Shown: one piece after another, positions 15,388 through 17,471 of the stretch
Layout: each line of letters starts with the position of its first letter
Position numbering within the stretch: the first letter of the stretch is position 1
Origin: Rikenellaceae bacterium
GTDB taxonomy: Bacteria; Bacteroidota; Bacteroidia; Bacteroidales; UBA932
Length of the DNA stretch: 17,471 nt
Reading direction: 5' to 3'
Assembly: GCA_003513895.1 (NCBI GenBank)
Contig: DOSU01000143.1
Location: 1-17,471, forward strand
Position numbers and translations under genes: made by a program
The notes under the pieces: generated by a model
Told to the model about the DNA's origin: nothing
Seen by the model: only the letters and a program-made list of their open reading frames with translations
Database searches by the model: none

Positions 15388-16956
15388 ATGAGAAAATTAA
15401 AAAATACATATTTGGCTGGAGTGGTAGTGTTAACTCTGCTGCTTTCCCAAAATCTAGACGCTCAGAATGAGAAAAGATCTCAGACAAGTCCTGCTTCATT
15501 AGAGCTATTAAAGGCAAAATCTTTATGGTTAAACTCAAATAACGGAGCAGGTCTCATTTTAGACGAAATTCCCGATTTCAATGAACTTCGACTGAATTAC
15601 AACATCAAAAACGGTGACTTTAAAAGAAAGTTTGAAGGAGAGAGGGAACGCCTTGCCGGTGTTTCCACAGAAGGGGGATTGAACCTTGGTGGAGGTTATA
15701 TTTGGGGAAAATTCGGGTTCAATAACGAAAAGCAGAAAGGAACTGTATATAATACTACTATGCTTGATCCTACAAGAGGAAATCCCTATTACGTTGTTGA
15801 CAAAAACCTCAGCGACTGGGTTAAACAGGACTACAACCTGCAAATGAAAGCCTCTTCAAAACCGCTTTGGAACAAGATTCTGATTGGTATAGAGGCTCAG
15901 TATATTACTAAAACCGGAGCAAAGCAAATTGACCCTCGCTCCGAGACTGATTATTATACATTTAATGTGAAACCAGCAGTTGTTGCCATTTTTAACAACC
16001 ATGCAGCAGGACTTAATTTTGACTACACAAAAATCAATCAGGAGTCTTCTACAACAAACAGCAACAGCCAGCAAAACCAGGATGTGTTTGTAATGAAGGG
16101 ACTCGGGAACTTTTATTCTGCAGTTGTAGGCGGTTTACAATCACTCAAAAAATTTGTTTATAACGGGAACAAACTGGGAGGAGCAGTTCAATACTCTTTT
16201 ACCGGAGAATCCGTTAAGTTTTTATTTGATGGTAATTACTCCTTTATGGTTGAAGATGTGATAAGTGATCAAACCAAGCCCAAAAAAGAAGGCACAATAA
16301 AGGAAAACAACTACGGCGCAAAACTTCAACTGGTTACAACCGGTAAAAACATAAGCAAAGCCGAACTTTCATATTCCGACAACAAAATCAGCGGAATAGA
16401 ATATGTTCAGGTTCTTGACAACTCGTTTGAAGTACAAAGATGGATAACCATGTATCAAAGCATAAGATCTACATTCTCTCAGAAAGATGTAGCCTTAAGA
16501 TATGACTTCTTCAAGGGTGGCGATGTTGAATACAAGTGGAGAGGAGGTATATCTGCAGTTTATGCGAACTCCGATGATCTTTACATTATGCCTGAATCTT
16601 ACAGGAAAATAGAGGATCTTATTCTGGGCATCAACGGAAAAGCCAATCTGAAAATTGGCAAAACCAGCAGACTACTTGCAGGCCTGTCATTTAACTTCAA
16701 GAACAACCTTAATAAGGCATATGTATACGGTGGTGCAGATGCAAACTCTCATATCATTACGGAGTACATGAATCCTGAGTTTCAGTTCCTTGGAAGAAGC
16801 TATTACAAAATTGGCGGTGAATTATCATTTTTTACCGGCATTGGCAAGAGTAGCAAATCAGGTACATATATCAAAGCAGCTGTCGATTATTACAAACCGA
16901 CGGAGGGCAGCGATAACAGATTACTTACAAATCTTGGGGTAGGCTTTAACTTCTAA
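15388..16956 (+). CDS. DUF6850 family outer-membrane beta-barrel protein
   Basis: With the start at 15388 the product has 522 residues and a standard signal peptide (MRKLKNTYLAG to about LDAQ, 1-26). The mature protein is rich in alternating aromatic/polar strands with Gly-Asn turns (GGGYIWGKFGF, YNLQMKAS, GLNFDYTKI) and ends in GVGFNF, an aromatic C-terminus typical of outer-membrane barrels. It fits what I know of DUF6850, a family found next to TonB-receptor/DUF4876 genes. Two in-frame ATGs lie upstream, at 15352 (inside the previous gene) and 15361 (overlapping its stop as TAATG). I prefer 15388 because it places the charged n-region directly before the hydrophobic core and follows an A-rich stretch, but 15361 is not excluded. 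It is probably a structural or pore partner of the receptor; its role is unknown. Confidence 0.83.
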   Translation: MRKLKNTYLAGVVVLTLLLSQNLDAQNEKRSQTSPASLELLKAKSLWLNSNNGAGLILDEIPDFNELRLNYNIKNGDFKRKFEGERERLAGVSTEGGLNLGGGYIWGKFGFNNEKQKGTVYNTTMLDPTRGNPYYVVDKNLSDWVKQDYNLQMKASSKPLWNKILIGIEAQYITKTGAKQIDPRSETDYYTFNVKPAVVAIFNNHAAGLNFDYTKINQESSTTNSNSQQNQDVFVMKGLGNFYSAVVGGLQSLKKFVYNGNKLGGAVQYSFTGESVKFLFDGNYSFMVEDVISDQTKPKKEGTIKENNYGAKLQLVTTGKNISKAELSYSDNKISGIEYVQVLDNSFEVQRWITMYQSIRSTFSQKDVALRYDFFKGGDVEYKWRGGISAVYANSDDLYIMPESYRKIEDLILGINGKANLKIGKTSRLLAGLSFNFKNNLNKAYVYGGADANSHIITEYMNPEFQFLGRSYYKIGGELSFFTGIGKSSKSGTYIKAAVDYYKPTEGSDNRLLTNLGVGFNF

Positions 16957-16971
16957 AGTAAATAAAATAAG

Positions 16972-17471
16972 ATGATTAGAAAGGTTTTAACATTTCTAAT
17001 AGCATCTACTTTCTCTCTGTTCACCTCACTTGAGGCAACAGAGAGAAGTTTTGCTATTATCGTGGATAACGATACATACAAAGCCTGCAAAAGTGAAATC
17101 AATTCCTATAAAGCTCTCCTGGAAAGTGAAGGGTTATATACATTTATAGTTGAAAAACAGTGGATGAACCCGCAGCAGGTAAAGGACGAACTTTTCTCCT
17201 TGTACAAGGGAGAGGGACTTGAAGGTGCCATTTTTATTGGCAATATTCCTATTCCTATGATAAGAGATGCACAGCATTTTACCTCTGCATTCAAAATGGA
17301 CCAGGAAAAATTCCCATTAGACCAGTCCTCCGTTCCTTCGGACCGGTTCTACGACGACTTCGACCTTAAATTCGATTATCTGTCTCAGGATTCTGTAAAA
17401 AAATTATTTCACTACTACTCCCTTCGCTGGGATTCTCCTCAGAGAATAGATTGCGACATTTATACAGGAAG
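16972..17471 (+). CDS. Second C25-like cysteine peptidase paralogue, 3' end outside the window
   Basis: An open frame starts at ATG 16972, 15 bp after the DUF6850 stop, and runs through the window end (166 codons visible). It has a signal peptide (about 1-23, ending SLEAT). It is plainly paralogous to the first operon gene: FAIIVDNDTYKACK, LEGAIFIGNIPIPMIRDA, HFTSAFKMD and PSDRFYDDFDLKFDYL align without large gaps to residues 28-145 there. The end reached (IDCDIYTG) corresponds to ECDIYSAR of the first copy, so the catalytic His and Cys lie beyond the edge and activity cannot be judged. It therefore closes a cassette in which two related peptidase-fold proteins bracket the receptor, the DUF4876 lipoprotein and the DUF6850 barrel. 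Confidence 0.88.
   Translation, partial: MIRKVLTFLIASTFSLFTSLEATERSFAIIVDNDTYKACKSEINSYKALLESEGLYTFIVEKQWMNPQQVKDELFSLYKGEGLEGAIFIGNIPIPMIRDAQHFTSAFKMDQEKFPLDQSSVPSDRFYDDFDLKFDYLSQDSVKKLFHYYSLRWDSPQRIDCDIYTG

Noticed and set aside
1..17471. CRISPR array, tRNA/rRNA genes, insertion sequences or prophage genes.
   Set aside because: I saw no regularly spaced repeats, no cloverleaf or rRNA sequence, and no transposase or integrase motifs on either strand.

Overview
The window looks like chromosomal DNA from a member of the Bacteroidota, most likely Bacteroidales. The evidence is a TonB-dependent receptor with an N-terminal carboxypeptidase-regulatory-like domain, families I associate with this phylum (DUF4876, DUF6850, DUF5694, head-GIN/DUF2807), A-rich translation starts without clear Shine-Dalgarno sites, and promoter-like matches to the Bacteroides -33 TTTG / -7 TAnnTTTG pattern. 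I see no rRNA, tRNA, CRISPR array, insertion sequence or phage gene.

Left part (61-7339), all on the minus strand. Read in the direction of transcription, a head-GIN domain putative lipoprotein (6614-7339) is followed by a 20-bp-stem hairpin. A five-gene unit comes next: a DUF7010 membrane protein, a DUF2007 protein, a large membrane iron-sulfur protein with an HMA-like domain and an unrecognised C-terminal domain, a secreted protein made only of a second copy of that domain, and a secreted M16 metallopeptidase. The last three genes are joined by two successive 4-bp ATGA overlaps. The domain copy and the repeated junction suggest a tandem duplication.

Middle (7508-8989), plus strand. A secreted DUF5694 protein (TraB/ChaN-like motifs) is followed by a small Cys/His-rich secreted protein that has a good Bacteroides-type promoter and probably a GTG start.

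Right part (9096 to the window end), plus strand. Five tightly spaced genes form a probable operon: a gingipain-like (C25/clan CD) cysteine peptidase with a helical HEAT-like C-terminus, a TonB-dependent receptor, a DUF4876 lipoprotein, a DUF6850 outer-membrane beta-barrel, and the start of a second paralogous C25-like protein cut by the window edge. All products carry export signals, so I infer a cell-envelope machine pairing outer-membrane uptake or assembly with two related peptidase-fold proteins. Its substrate is not visible. This cassette is the best candidate here for an undescribed system; the redox/M16 operon with the duplicated domain is the second.
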